Origin: UBA1081 sp045636025
GTDB taxonomy: Bacteria; Bacillota; Clostridia; Oscillospirales; Acutalibacteraceae
NCBI GenBank assembly: GCA_045636025.1
Contig: JAZTWP010000088.1
Span: 1-64,000 of the forward strand
Reading direction: 5' to 3'
Length of the DNA: 64,000 nucleotides
Positions 6,893 to 14,783 of this stretch are shown here, piece after piece. Within the stretch, counting starts at the first letter, position 1. Each line of letters opens with the position of its first letter. The translations under genes and the position numbers were made by a program. The notes under the pieces were generated by a model that was not told the origin of the DNA, ran no database searches, and saw only the letters and a program-made list of their open reading frames with translations.

Positions 6893-7429
6893 TTATTGGA
6901 CTTCAATAACTGTTATTTCAGATGCGATTGAATTATCCTGTTTGTTTACTTTTGAAAGATAACAAAGTTCTTGTACACCATAATGTTTCTGAACTCTGCG
7001 AACTATTTCAAGTATCGCTTCAGATAATGCACTTAACTTCTTATTCCGTTTCCCATTAAAACAGTTAAAATTATTCACAAGAAAGTGTATATGAACTCTT
7101 CCCCTCCTTGAATGTACGTAAAAAAGCGTCTGATATTTTCTGCTGATAAATGCACAGACATCACGGGCAATATCAACGGCTACACGGAAATCTGAAACTT
7201 CTGTCGGTTCAAGAAATAATACATAATGCGTCAGACGAGTACCATGTTGTATTCTAAAATAGCGATACATCTCAATTACGCCCAGTCCGAGTACATAGGG
7301 ACAGCAATTCTGACTGAATCCGTCAAATGACTCTTCTGCACATTCTATTTTCAGCTGTCTGATAAGGCGTAATGCCTCTTTGTTTGTTTCACAAACACCT
7401 TTGGTTTTAACTTTTACAAATTTACTCAT
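6893..7429 (-). CDS. Second relaxase-like protein lacking the motif I tyrosine
   Basis: 178 residues from the ATG at 7429, chosen because TAGGAGG lies nine bases upstream; longer in-frame extension would overlap the recombinase gene. The core THYVLFLEPTE and HIHFLVNNFN (about residue 113-122) match the beta-strand and histidine motif of relaxases. The N-terminal part, LRLIRQLKIECAEE, has no Tyr at the place where the neighbour has NYILNPDK, so strand cleavage by this protein is doubtful. It lies between the small relaxase and the recombinase in the same orientation. It may be a non-cutting partner. Confidence 0.65.
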   Translation of the reverse strand: MSKFVKVKTKGVCETNKEALRLIRQLKIECAEESFDGFSQNCCPYVLGLGVIEMYRYFRIQHGTRLTHYVLFLEPTEVSDFRVAVDIARDVCAFISRKYQTLFYVHSRRGRVHIHFLVNNFNCFNGKRNKKLSALSEAILEIVRRVQKHYGVQELCYLSKVNKQDNSIASEITVIEVQ

Positions 7430-7493
7430 TTTTAATTTCCTCCTAAAAAAATATAAAAAAATAATCCTACGTTTATGTAACAACAACGCAGGA

Positions 7494-8942
7494 TTATATC
7501 TTCCATAAAATATTAACATTTGTACCTGAAATACTGATTTTCTCAATGAATTCTGCGGCAATGAGCTTCTTCTCCTCAAAACTCAGCTTCGCAAAATCAA
7601 TCTTTTGTATTGTAGGAGTTTCATTCCTCGGTTTCTGAAGCAATTCGGTACGTTGTTTGTGAAGTGCTGTAATCTGTTTAGTTATGTACGGCACAGAAAT
7701 ATCATCAGATTCAGCAATAGCATTAACAAGACGTTCAATCTTCTGTTCAAGGGCAAGTACCTCTGTGGATAACTCCTTTGAATCAGGGATAATCTCCATT
7801 GGCGGAGATGATTTCAGCATCTCAGCAATCTGTGATGCAACATAATCTTCAAGCTCTTTCACATCAACCTCAACCGAACAATCACAGCTTGCAAAATTCG
7901 AGCGAGCAGAACAAAGCAAATGCAATTTGTCATCTGCCTTACTGTGATTGATTTTCAGTGCATAACCGCATTTATCACACTTCAGAAGTCCTGTAAGCCA
8001 AGTATACTTCCCTGCATTGGCACGACTGATCTGATTGTTATTTGAAAGCTTATCCTGAACACGCAACCACAAATCAGCATCAATAAATCCCAAGTGATTT
8101 GAAACTGTCAGCTTCTGATCCTCTAATGCATTGTATTTGTTTTTAGAACGATCGCGTTTACCAATGATATTGCACGCGTGAATACCGTCAAAATACTCCA
8201 CAGAAAGCTCTGTTTTGAGCCCTTTGGTTAGATAATACCAAAATACCTCAGGGGTGGCTTTAACGTAAACAGGGCTATGCAGAATGCGCGACAATGTGAC
8301 AGAGTCCCACAACTCACGTTTAGGACCTTGAATTCCCTGTTCATTGAGTCTTTTAGCAACACTCCTCAGTGATGCATCTGGCTTGGCATACTCAGAAAAA
8401 ATCATCTGCACAATCTGTGAATTTTCAGTGTGAATCATAAGAGATGATGCCTGATGCCCATCACTCTCAATTTTTGAAAGAGAAAAACCGAACGGTGCGG
8501 GACCACCCGGCCACACACCAAGCTTAAAACGGTGATGGTAGTTGTCCCGAACACGTTCGGCTATTGTCTCGCGCTCAAGTTGGGCGAAGACCAGAACTAT
8601 GTTGAGCATGGCCCTGCCAATAGGAGACGAAGTATCGAAATTTTCTGTCACTGAAACAAATTCCACTGAGTGTTTTTCCAAAAGCTCCCACAGCCGAGAA
8701 AAATCAGCTATAGATCGGCTGAATCTGTCCAGACGATAAACAAAAATCTTCTTAATTGAACCTGATTCTACGGCATTTATTAATTCCGCGAAAGCAGGAC
8801 GTTTAATATTTTTACCGGAGAAGCCCCGATCCTGAAAGACCAGGGCATCCTCACCGGCATATTTACGGCAGAGATCAATCTGTCCTTCGATCGATAAACT
8901 GCCCTCCTTATCGATTGATTGTCGAGTATATATAGCGTTCAT
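7494..8942 (-). CDS. Large serine recombinase
   Basis: A 482-residue site-specific recombinase. The resolvase domain begins YTRQSIDKEG with the nucleophile Ser9; RLDRFSR and the E-helix QLERETIAERVRD follow. A recombinase domain covers about 145-290, a zinc ribbon (CDKCGY at about 322, CSARSN and CDCS near 347-357) comes next, then a coiled coil to the end. This is the standard layout of integrases of clostridial conjugative and mobilisable elements. These enzymes join attP and attB across a 2-bp core. It is translated after a 36-codon ORF whose stop is four bases upstream. The element end about 2.1 kb to the right is probably its product. Confidence 0.93.
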   Translation of the reverse strand: MNAIYTRQSIDKEGSLSIEGQIDLCRKYAGEDALVFQDRGFSGKNIKRPAFAELINAVESGSIKKIFVYRLDRFSRSIADFSRLWELLEKHSVEFVSVTENFDTSSPIGRAMLNIVLVFAQLERETIAERVRDNYHHRFKLGVWPGGPAPFGFSLSKIESDGHQASSLMIHTENSQIVQMIFSEYAKPDASLRSVAKRLNEQGIQGPKRELWDSVTLSRILHSPVYVKATPEVFWYYLTKGLKTELSVEYFDGIHACNIIGKRDRSKNKYNALEDQKLTVSNHLGFIDADLWLRVQDKLSNNNQISRANAGKYTWLTGLLKCDKCGYALKINHSKADDKLHLLCSARSNFASCDCSVEVDVKELEDYVASQIAEMLKSSPPMEIIPDSKELSTEVLALEQKIERLVNAIAESDDISVPYITKQITALHKQRTELLQKPRNETPTIQKIDFAKLSFEEKKLIAAEFIEKISISGTNVNILWKI

Positions 8943-8946
8943 TATA

Positions 8947-9057
8947 TTACCTCCTACGTGATGCAGTGAGAATCAAAATGCATCGTCTATGGAGCTCTGA
9001 CTGTCGGGTAAGTCTGTCTTTATTATTAGTGGTTTTAAAAGTGTTTACAATACTCAT
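8947..9057 (-). CDS. 36-aa ORF coupled to the serine recombinase
   Basis: The ATG at 9057 follows GAGGAGG at optimal spacing. The frame runs 36 codons and ends four bases before the recombinase ATG. Its last two sense codons, AGG AGG, are the recombinase ribosome site, so ribosomes finishing this ORF would cover or free that site. The peptide is basic at its end (TASRRR). It has no recognised domain. A leader or coupling role is inferred from the layout. Confidence 0.55.
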   Translation of the reverse strand: MSIVNTFKTTNNKDRLTRQSELHRRCILILTASRRR

Positions 9058-9171
9058 ATGTATAACCTCCTCGAATTAATAATATGCATCTGACCGAATT
9101 TAATATTACGGTATGCATTATGGGAGTGTTCTGTTAATTAAAAAAGATTATAATAAATTATAAAATGATAC

Positions 9172-9199
9172 TTGCAATAGATGACACATATGATATAAT
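9172..9199 (+). promoter_or_regulatory. Promoter of the replication-protein gene
   Basis: TTGCAA (9172-9177), 16 bases, TATAAT (9194-9199), then a leader of about 120 bases to the start at 9328. The rest of 9058-9327 holds no gene. Confidence 0.6.
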
Positions 9200-9327
9200 A
9201 TAAATAGTATAAAATATGTAGGGTAAATAAATGGCTATATACTGCAGTTTTTCAGGGTTTTTGAAAATCTTTCTTTAGAATATTTCTGGTACATAAGATT
9301 TTTGGTACACAAATCGGAGGATTTCAT

Positions 9328-11091
9328 ATGGACAAAAAATCAAAATCATTATCTGAAAGATACAAAGATTATTTCAGAATTGACAACTCACAATCGTCTA
9401 CCCCCATAATAATACAATCAACGTCCATCGGTGAAAGATATACTAATTATTTCATAAACCACAAGGATGATTTCAAGCAGCACAGAATTGATGAAGAAAA
9501 ACGTGAGGCCCTGAAAAAAAATAAAAATAAATATGTACAACGTCTTCAGAAATATCAACAACTTAAAGAAGATTTAACCCCATATTACGAATATGCTCTC
9601 ACAACAATAAAACCGGAATACCGAAAATGTGAACTGGTTGATATGAACTTATGTTTCAGATCATTAACGGATAATACTTTGGATTTTTTATCTCCTGTGC
9701 ATTTTGATAATGATGTATTGAACGACAGACAGACCTCAAAAGATACAGAACATGAGACTTATCCTCACAAACCAACTCTTTATTTCGATTCATTAGAAGC
9801 ATTTGAAGAATATGAAGAAAACGGCACATCAACATACTCTCTTGAACCGCCCGACAGTGAATTATATGACGATATTCAAATAACTGAGAAGAAAGAAAAA
9901 CTGTGTATAAAAAAATCATACAAACAATACAAGGTTATCAAAGAGTATCTTACATTAGAAAATAAGATTAAAAGATATGAAAATCTTATTGAGCGTTGTG
10001 ATAAGCTCCCCGTTCATTATGACAGAGCAATATTCAATATACAAACTGATCCTATATTAATAACATTTCTTTATAATCTGACAAAAGGAGATTTAAAAAA
10101 GTTTTATGAATTAGCACGATTCTGTGCAAAAATAGCTGATACAAAAGCAAAGAATAAAGCATTTGTAATATACGCAGATCCGACTGTTTATGATGCATTG
10201 ATACTTTTCATCGGAGCTGCAACTAATAAACTGCTGAAACCGTGTTCATTTAAATCAATGAGAAAGAAACAAGTACTTCTTGAGTTACAAAATGCGAGTA
10301 TGAATAACGCCGGTTTAGGTCTTGTTTGTATTGATGAACCCATACCTGATACAACAGCAACTGCAACTGCGTTAAAAAAAGTAATGAAAGGTAACATTAT
10401 AACCGTCAAAGATGCCTATTATCCTGTTGATTTACGAATAGTCAACAGAATCCCAATGATTTATTTAACACAGAACCGAAATAATTTTCAAAGAATGAAA
10501 AATATCTTTTCTGCTACTGCATTAGAATTTCATTCCGAAAATATCGAAATGCCTTATATTTCACCACAAGCTCTTTTGTGGCTTCGGAATGATTTTATAT
10601 CATTGGGAATGTGCAATATACAAGAAACAGAAAAACATCCCCAAAAACCTGCTAAGGTTACTAAGGATGATGTAATAGAAGACTTCATTGAGACAGTCTG
10701 TATCCGAGGCAAAGAATATAATTGTCCTATTCAGGAACTTTACTCAGCATATTGCGATTTTTATAAGAAATTTTACGGTAATGATTATCTTACACAAATA
10801 AAATTTACTAAAACATTTGCAGCTGTTACTAATCTGCAGAAATACAGACCTCATTACAAAGGTCAGAGCAATGTATATTACTTCAAAGGTATCAAGATTG
10901 ATGAAACAAAAATTAATCCGCAACCTGTCAAGGATGAAGATATGAAGAAAAATGAAGCAGATTCTGAAAAAAAATATTCTACAACATTCAGAGATTTTTG
11001 TGCTGACATAAAAATAAAACAATCCGTTTTATATCAACAGCAACAAGAAAACATTCGGATATTTAACTATCAGCAAAACATGGAAGAATAG
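9328..11091 (+). CDS. Replication protein related to D5/P4 SF3 helicase, Walker A decayed
   Basis: 587 residues. The C-terminal half follows the plan of phage P4/poxvirus D5 superfamily-3 helicases: a strand with AFVIYADPTVYDALILFI where the P-loop should be (about residues 278-293), Walker B-like LVCIDEP (about 330-336), LKKVMKGNIITVKDAYY equal to the usual KxLTGGDxxxARxxY segment, then a sensor strand PMIYLTQN and a winged-helix tail with IQELYSAYCDFYKK. The GxxxxGKS/T of Walker A is absent, so ATP hydrolysis is doubtful. The N-terminus repeats the pattern LSERYKDYF / IGERYTNYF and is charged. Such proteins start replication of plasmids and integrated elements. It is the last gene of the accessory block. 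Confidence 0.6.
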   Translation: MDKKSKSLSERYKDYFRIDNSQSSTPIIIQSTSIGERYTNYFINHKDDFKQHRIDEEKREALKKNKNKYVQRLQKYQQLKEDLTPYYEYALTTIKPEYRKCELVDMNLCFRSLTDNTLDFLSPVHFDNDVLNDRQTSKDTEHETYPHKPTLYFDSLEAFEEYEENGTSTYSLEPPDSELYDDIQITEKKEKLCIKKSYKQYKVIKEYLTLENKIKRYENLIERCDKLPVHYDRAIFNIQTDPILITFLYNLTKGDLKKFYELARFCAKIADTKAKNKAFVIYADPTVYDALILFIGAATNKLLKPCSFKSMRKKQVLLELQNASMNNAGLGLVCIDEPIPDTTATATALKKVMKGNIITVKDAYYPVDLRIVNRIPMIYLTQNRNNFQRMKNIFSATALEFHSENIEMPYISPQALLWLRNDFISLGMCNIQETEKHPQKPAKVTKDDVIEDFIETVCIRGKEYNCPIQELYSAYCDFYKKFYGNDYLTQIKFTKTFAAVTNLQKYRPHYKGQSNVYYFKGIKIDETKINPQPVKDEDMKKNEADSEKKYSTTFRDFCADIKIKQSVLYQQQQENIRIFNYQQNMEE

Positions 11092-11367
11092 CCATTTCCA
11101 ATAGTTGCCAGTGGGGATTCTGTTGACTGGAAAAATATTTCTGCAGATGAAATTATGAGACGTGTGACCGAAAAGACAAAAAGCGGGTCAATTATTCAGC
11201 TACACACAGGAACTGAGCACACAGCAGAGGCGTTACCGCAGGTTCTCAGTTTTCTCAAATCTCAGAATCTGTCTCCCGTTACGGCAAGTGAACTTATTTA
11301 CAATTCCGATTTCACAATAGACAACAACGGCACTCAGATAAAATTGAAAGAATCTGAATCTTTATAA
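11092..11367 (+). pseudogene. 3' remnant of a polysaccharide (peptidoglycan) deacetylase gene
   Basis: Read from 11092 the frame gives 91 residues: a start like PIVASGDSVDWKNIS, then GSIIQLHTGTEHT and EALPQVLSFLKSQN, which match the end of the NodB deacetylase domain (the SVDWK strand, the LH motif and the final helix with ALP). The first two thirds, including the catalytic Asp and zinc His residues, are missing, and there is no ribosome site. The upstream neighbour in the same frame is the stop codon of the replication protein. The simplest reading is that the element inserted into this gene. An internal ATG at 11155 could start only 70 residues without catalytic function. Confidence 0.8.
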
Positions 11368-11385
11368 AAGTTTACAAAAAAATCA

Positions 11386-11414
11386 TTTACAAAGCTGTTT
11401 TTTTGTGATAAAAT
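11386..11414 (+). promoter_or_regulatory. Promoter of the 24-aa peptide gene
   Basis: TTTACA (11386-11391), 17 bases, TAAAAT (11409-11414), 30 bases before the ATG at 11445. Confidence 0.6.
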
Positions 11415-11444
11415 TAAATTACAATTTTGAGAGGAGGCACTAAT

Positions 11445-11519
11445 ATGTCATTTTATGATATTTTTATGATGTTTTTCAAATATCTTATGAAATTCCTTGA
11501 ATGGGAAGCTTTCAAATAA
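11445..11519 (+). CDS. 24-aa hydrophobic/amphipathic peptide
   Basis: A free-standing short gene: promoter at 11386, ribosome site GAGGAGG nine bases before the ATG, 24 codons rich in Phe, Met and Leu with a few charged residues, then a strong terminator at 11543. The peptide has three Lys and three acidic residues spaced through a Phe/Met/Leu core, so it could form one amphipathic or membrane helix, as small toxins, membrane-stress peptides or phenol-soluble peptides do. No homologue is recognised. It lies just outside the proposed element end, in chromosomal DNA. Confidence 0.6.
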   Translation: MSFYDIFMMFFKYLMKFLEWEAFK

Positions 11520-11542
11520 TCAAAACATATTTTGTCTTGGTG

Positions 11543-11571
11543 TCGGCTGATAAACTCAGCCGATATTTTTT
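11543..11571 (+). terminator. Terminator of the 24-aa peptide gene
   Basis: TCGGCTGA (11543-11550), 5-nt loop, TCAGCCGA (11556-11563), then TATTTTTT. Confidence 0.85.
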
Positions 11572-11724
11572 GATATTTCCCGACAAATGTTGCATAAATT
11601 AAATTTTATTTACATTTTGTTAACATTTGATAACTTTTGTTAAAAAAAAGATAACCATTTAAGATTGATTTTGATATATAATTATCATGAATGTTAAAAT
11701 CTTATCAAATTGGAGGATTTATAA

Positions 11725-13269
11725 ATGGCACAGAAGAAAACCGTATTTATGACCGGCGGTACCGGTACAATGGGCTGGGCTGCTTTTCAGGAAATGCTCA
11801 AGAAACCCAACGAAATCAAAATCAAGCTCCTTGCAAGAAAAGGTAAGAAGAACTATGAACTTCTCGGACCTTATCTTTCATACCCCAACGTTGAAGTTGT
11901 ATGGGGCGACCTTCTTGATTACGATTCAATCCTTAAGGGTGTAACAGGTGCAGATTATGTTCTTCACATCGGTGGCATGGTTTCTCCCGCTGCTGATTAC
12001 AAACCCTACTCAACACTTAAAACAAACACAACTGCTGCTGAATACATTGTAAAGGCAGTTCTCGCTCAGCCCAACGCTGACGATATCAAAGTTTGCTACA
12101 TCGGTACTGTTGCTGAAACAGGTAACCGTGGCTATCCCATCCACTGGGGACGTACAGGTGACCCCATCAAAATCTCAATCTACGACCACTATGCTGTTTC
12201 AAAGACAATTGCTGAAAAGACATTTGTTGAAAGCGGCATCAAGAACTGGGTTGTTATGAGACAGTCAGGTATTCTCTACCCCGATCTTCTTCACAATATG
12301 GAACCCATTATGTACCACGTTCCTCTTAACGGTGTTCTTGAATGGGCAACTGTTGAAGACTCAGGTCGTCTTATGTGCAACCTTGTTACAGCAGAAGATC
12401 TTCCCGAAGAATTCTGGAACAGCTTCTACAACATCGGTTCAGGTGAAGACTACAGACTTACAAACTACGAATTCGAACAGCTTCTCCTCGGCTGTATCGG
12501 TCTTGGCGACCCCAAAACACTTTTCGATCCCAACTGGTTCACACTCAAGAACTTCCACGGTCAGTTCTATGCAGACTCTGACAAGCTTGATAATTACCTT
12601 CACTTCCGTGAAAACCTTCCTGTTGAAATGTACTTCGACAGAATGGCTACAATGGTTGAACCCTACTTCAGAATTCCCAAATACATCCCCACCAAGAAAC
12701 TTATCGGTGCTTGTGCAAAGCCCTTTATGAAGAAGATTGCCACAACTCCCAGATGGGGTACTCTTGACTGGATCAAGAATAAGGATCAGAACAGACTTAC
12801 ATCATACTACGGTACATATGAAGATTGGCAGGCAATCGGTTCATCATGGGATACTTATATTCTTGAAAAGTACAACAAGAAAGTATCAGATGCTGCTAAC
12901 TACAAGCTTGACCACGGTTATGATGAAACAAAGCCCACTTCAGAACTTGATCTCAAGGATATGAAGAAAGCTGCTGAATTCAGAGGCGGCGAATGCTTGA
13001 GCAAGAAGATGACAAAGGGTGATATGAGAACAAAGCTCACTTGGAAGTGCGGCACTTGCGGTAAGGAATTTGAAGCAAGCCCCACACTTATCCTCAAGGG
13101 CGGTCACTGGTGTCCCGACTGCTTCATCCCCACAGAAAAGTGGAACTACGATGAAGTTGCAAAGACAAACCCCTTCTTCGCTCAGGTTTGGTACTGCGAA
13201 CACAGAGAAGACGAACACAACGTTTACGTATTCGATGAAATCTTCGAAGGCTGGGAAAAGAAAAGATAA
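11725..13269 (+). CDS. NAD(P)-dependent epimerase/dehydratase (extended SDR) with C-terminal zinc ribbon
   Basis: 514 residues. The N-terminus has the Rossmann motif TGGTGTMGW (residues 10-18), an acidic strand end WGDLLDYDS, and the active-site YDHYAVSK (Tyr and Lys four apart, near residue 155), so the first 300 residues form an extended short-chain dehydrogenase acting on a nucleotide sugar or similar substrate. After about residue 440 a CxxC-x18-CxxC zinc ribbon (KCGTCGKEF, HWCPDC) is attached, which is not part of ordinary SDRs. The start follows TTGGAGG. The codon use (CCC proline, AAG lysine, GGC glycine) is that of a highly expressed host gene. It is monocistronic. Substrate unknown. 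Confidence 0.8.
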   Translation: MAQKKTVFMTGGTGTMGWAAFQEMLKKPNEIKIKLLARKGKKNYELLGPYLSYPNVEVVWGDLLDYDSILKGVTGADYVLHIGGMVSPAADYKPYSTLKTNTTAAEYIVKAVLAQPNADDIKVCYIGTVAETGNRGYPIHWGRTGDPIKISIYDHYAVSKTIAEKTFVESGIKNWVVMRQSGILYPDLLHNMEPIMYHVPLNGVLEWATVEDSGRLMCNLVTAEDLPEEFWNSFYNIGSGEDYRLTNYEFEQLLLGCIGLGDPKTLFDPNWFTLKNFHGQFYADSDKLDNYLHFRENLPVEMYFDRMATMVEPYFRIPKYIPTKKLIGACAKPFMKKIATTPRWGTLDWIKNKDQNRLTSYYGTYEDWQAIGSSWDTYILEKYNKKVSDAANYKLDHGYDETKPTSELDLKDMKKAAEFRGGECLSKKMTKGDMRTKLTWKCGTCGKEFEASPTLILKGGHWCPDCFIPTEKWNYDEVAKTNPFFAQVWYCEHREDEHNVYVFDEIFEGWEKKR

Positions 13270-13285
13270 TTTTTCTTAAACATTT

Positions 13286-13315
13286 AAGGAGCTGCAACAC
13301 AGCTCCTTATTTTTT
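13286..13315 (+). terminator. Terminator of the SDR gene
   Basis: AAGGAGCTG with CAGCTCCTT (9 bp, 5-nt loop) followed by six T, 17 bases after the stop. Confidence 0.85.
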
Positions 13316-13374
13316 ATGAATTTACAATATATTAAAATATTTTTCACTATTTTTCATTTAATGCAAAAAAAACC

Positions 13375-13403
13375 TTGCAACATATATAAAAATAATGTAT
13401 AAT
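13375..13403 (+). promoter_or_regulatory. Promoter of the Nudix gene
   Basis: TTGCAA (13375-13380), 17 bases, TATAAT (13398-13403); the start codon at 13436 is 33 bases downstream. Confidence 0.7.
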
Positions 13404-13435
13404 ATTTCTCAGATTATGCGATTGGAAGAGAATAT

Positions 13436-14167
13436 ATGTTGGGTAAAAACGTAAGAGTACGAATAACCAAACCCTTCAATTCTTTTGACAGCAAAACAAA
13501 TACCCGCTATATGTTAAATTTCGGTATAGCCGAAATAAAGACGGAAAAAAAGTCTTTCATCTATTCCGCCTGCGTATTGGGAATCAACCATCCTGTCAAT
13601 ATATTTGAAGGCAAAATCATTGCTATTGTCCGCCATCAGGACAAGAGACCGAATTACATTGTTGTTGCACCTAAGAAATCACGATACATCAATTTTGAAA
13701 TCGAAGATGCAATAAAGTTCTATGAAAAAAACAAACAGCATACCATTGATTGTCTCTATGAAAGCTCCTGCGGTGCAGTCGTTTTCAGAAATGACAGCGG
13801 TGTGCGCCGTTTCCTGCTGATTAAAAATAACAGAAGCAGTCATTGGGGATTCCCCAAAGGGCACATTGAAAAAGGTGAATCAGAGATTGCAACTGCAAAA
13901 CGTGAGGTATTGGAAGAAACAGGTCTGCATATAGATATATATGACAATTTCAGTTCAACCTCAGAATACAAAATCGCAGGCAGAGTTGAAAAACGTGTAA
14001 CAATATTCCTCGGAATGACAAATGACAAAGAAACAATCATCCAGGAAGAAGAAATTGAAGGATACAGATGGCTTGAATACGACAAAGCATATGCATCACT
14101 TAAATTTGAGAATGACAAAAGCATTCTCGTTGCTGCAAAAGCATATCTTGAAGAACATAATATATAG
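13436..14167 (+). CDS. Inorganic-pyrophosphatase-like domain fused to Nudix hydrolase
   Basis: 243 residues. The N-terminal 100 residues (RVRITKPFNSF, NFGIAEI, YSACVLGINHPV, FEGKIIAIVRHQD, YIVVAP) follow the beta-barrel pattern of the pyrophosphatase-like domain found next to Nudix domains in Firmicutes. Residues about 110-240 are a Nudix domain with its box beginning at GHIEKGE and ending REVLEETG (about 142-164), all catalytic Glu and Arg present. Nudix enzymes cleave nucleoside diphosphates linked to another group. Some dedicated Ap4A or mutagenic-nucleotide hydrolases share the WGFPKGHIE segment seen here. It ends 12 bases before the next gene and probably forms a two-gene operon. The ribosome site is GGAAGAG. 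Confidence 0.8.
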   Translation: MLGKNVRVRITKPFNSFDSKTNTRYMLNFGIAEIKTEKKSFIYSACVLGINHPVNIFEGKIIAIVRHQDKRPNYIVVAPKKSRYINFEIEDAIKFYEKNKQHTIDCLYESSCGAVVFRNDSGVRRFLLIKNNRSSHWGFPKGHIEKGESEIATAKREVLEETGLHIDIYDNFSSTSEYKIAGRVEKRVTIFLGMTNDKETIIQEEEIEGYRWLEYDKAYASLKFENDKSILVAAKAYLEEHNI

Positions 14168-14179
14168 GAGTTGAATCTG

Positions 14180-14743
14180 ATGACAGAAAAAATAGCTGCA
14201 ATTTTTGTAGACTTGTTCGGAACAAAAATTCCCGCAGAGCTTACAGCATTTGTAGTTTCACTTCTGCCTGTACTTGAACTCAGAGGCGGTCTTATAGTCG
14301 CTTCAATTCTCAGTATACCTTTATGGAAGGCATTTATTATCTGCTACATTGCAAACATCATTCCCATTCCGTTTATTATTCTTTTCATCAAAAAGATTTT
14401 TGCATTCCTGAGAAGATTCAAAGGATTTGACAAATTCATTTCAAAGCTTGAAGCAAAAACAGAAAAGAATAAAGATAAGGTAATGAAATACAAACAGTGG
14501 GGACTTCTTCTTTTTGTTGCAATTCCTCTTCCCGGCACAGGCGGCTGGACAGGTGCACTGTTTGCGGCTCTTCTTGATATTGATATCAAGAAATCATTCC
14601 CCATCATTGCCCTTGGCGTATTTATTGCAGGTGTTATAATGGCTGTCATTTCTTACGGCATTCCCGCACTTATCGGAGGCGGTGCTGCAGAGCCTGCATC
14701 AACAGAAGCAATGATTTCTCTCATTTCAAGTATCACAGCTTAA
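14180..14743 (+). CDS. Small multidrug export family membrane protein
   Basis: 187 residues from the ATG at 14180, chosen over an upstream TTG because AGGAG sits nine bases before it. Four or more hydrophobic segments and the family motifs LLPVLELRGGLIVA, CYIANIIPIPFIILF, IPLPGTGGWTGAL and LGVFIAGVIMAVISY match the COG2426/Sm_multidrug_ex family. Despite the name, a transport role has not been well shown for the family. It follows the Nudix gene by 12 bases and ends at a two-way terminator. Confidence 0.85.
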   Translation: MTEKIAAIFVDLFGTKIPAELTAFVVSLLPVLELRGGLIVASILSIPLWKAFIICYIANIIPIPFIILFIKKIFAFLRRFKGFDKFISKLEAKTEKNKDKVMKYKQWGLLLFVAIPLPGTGGWTGALFAALLDIDIKKSFPIIALGVFIAGVIMAVISYGIPALIGGGAAEPASTEAMISLISSITA

Positions 14744-14752
14744 TTTACACAC

Positions 14753-14780
14753 AAAAAAAGCACTCGTCAGAGTGCTTTTT
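14753..14780. terminator. Two-way terminator between convergent genes
   Basis: A run of A, AGCACTC, loop GTCA, GAGTGCT and a run of T: works for the membrane protein gene on the plus strand and the methyltransferase gene on the minus strand. Confidence 0.85.
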
Positions 14781-14783
14781 CTT

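Larger units (their letters stand above)
1..11091. mobile_element. Composite integrated element, left end outside window
   Basis: The block holds amidoligase, retron, tRNA-fMet fragment, XRE and Xis-like regulators, relaxases, serine recombinase and a replication protein. At its right end the last stop codon (11089-11091) abuts, in the same frame, the C-terminal part of a chromosomal polysaccharide deacetylase. No 5' part of that gene is found in the window, so the left junction must lie upstream. The tRNA fragment inside suggests that more than one element, or remains of one, make up the block. The extent is inference. Confidence 0.6.

Noticed and set aside
11155..11367. Independent 70-aa gene
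   Set aside because: Its sequence is the end of a NodB deacetylase and homology continues upstream of the ATG to 11092; no ribosome site.
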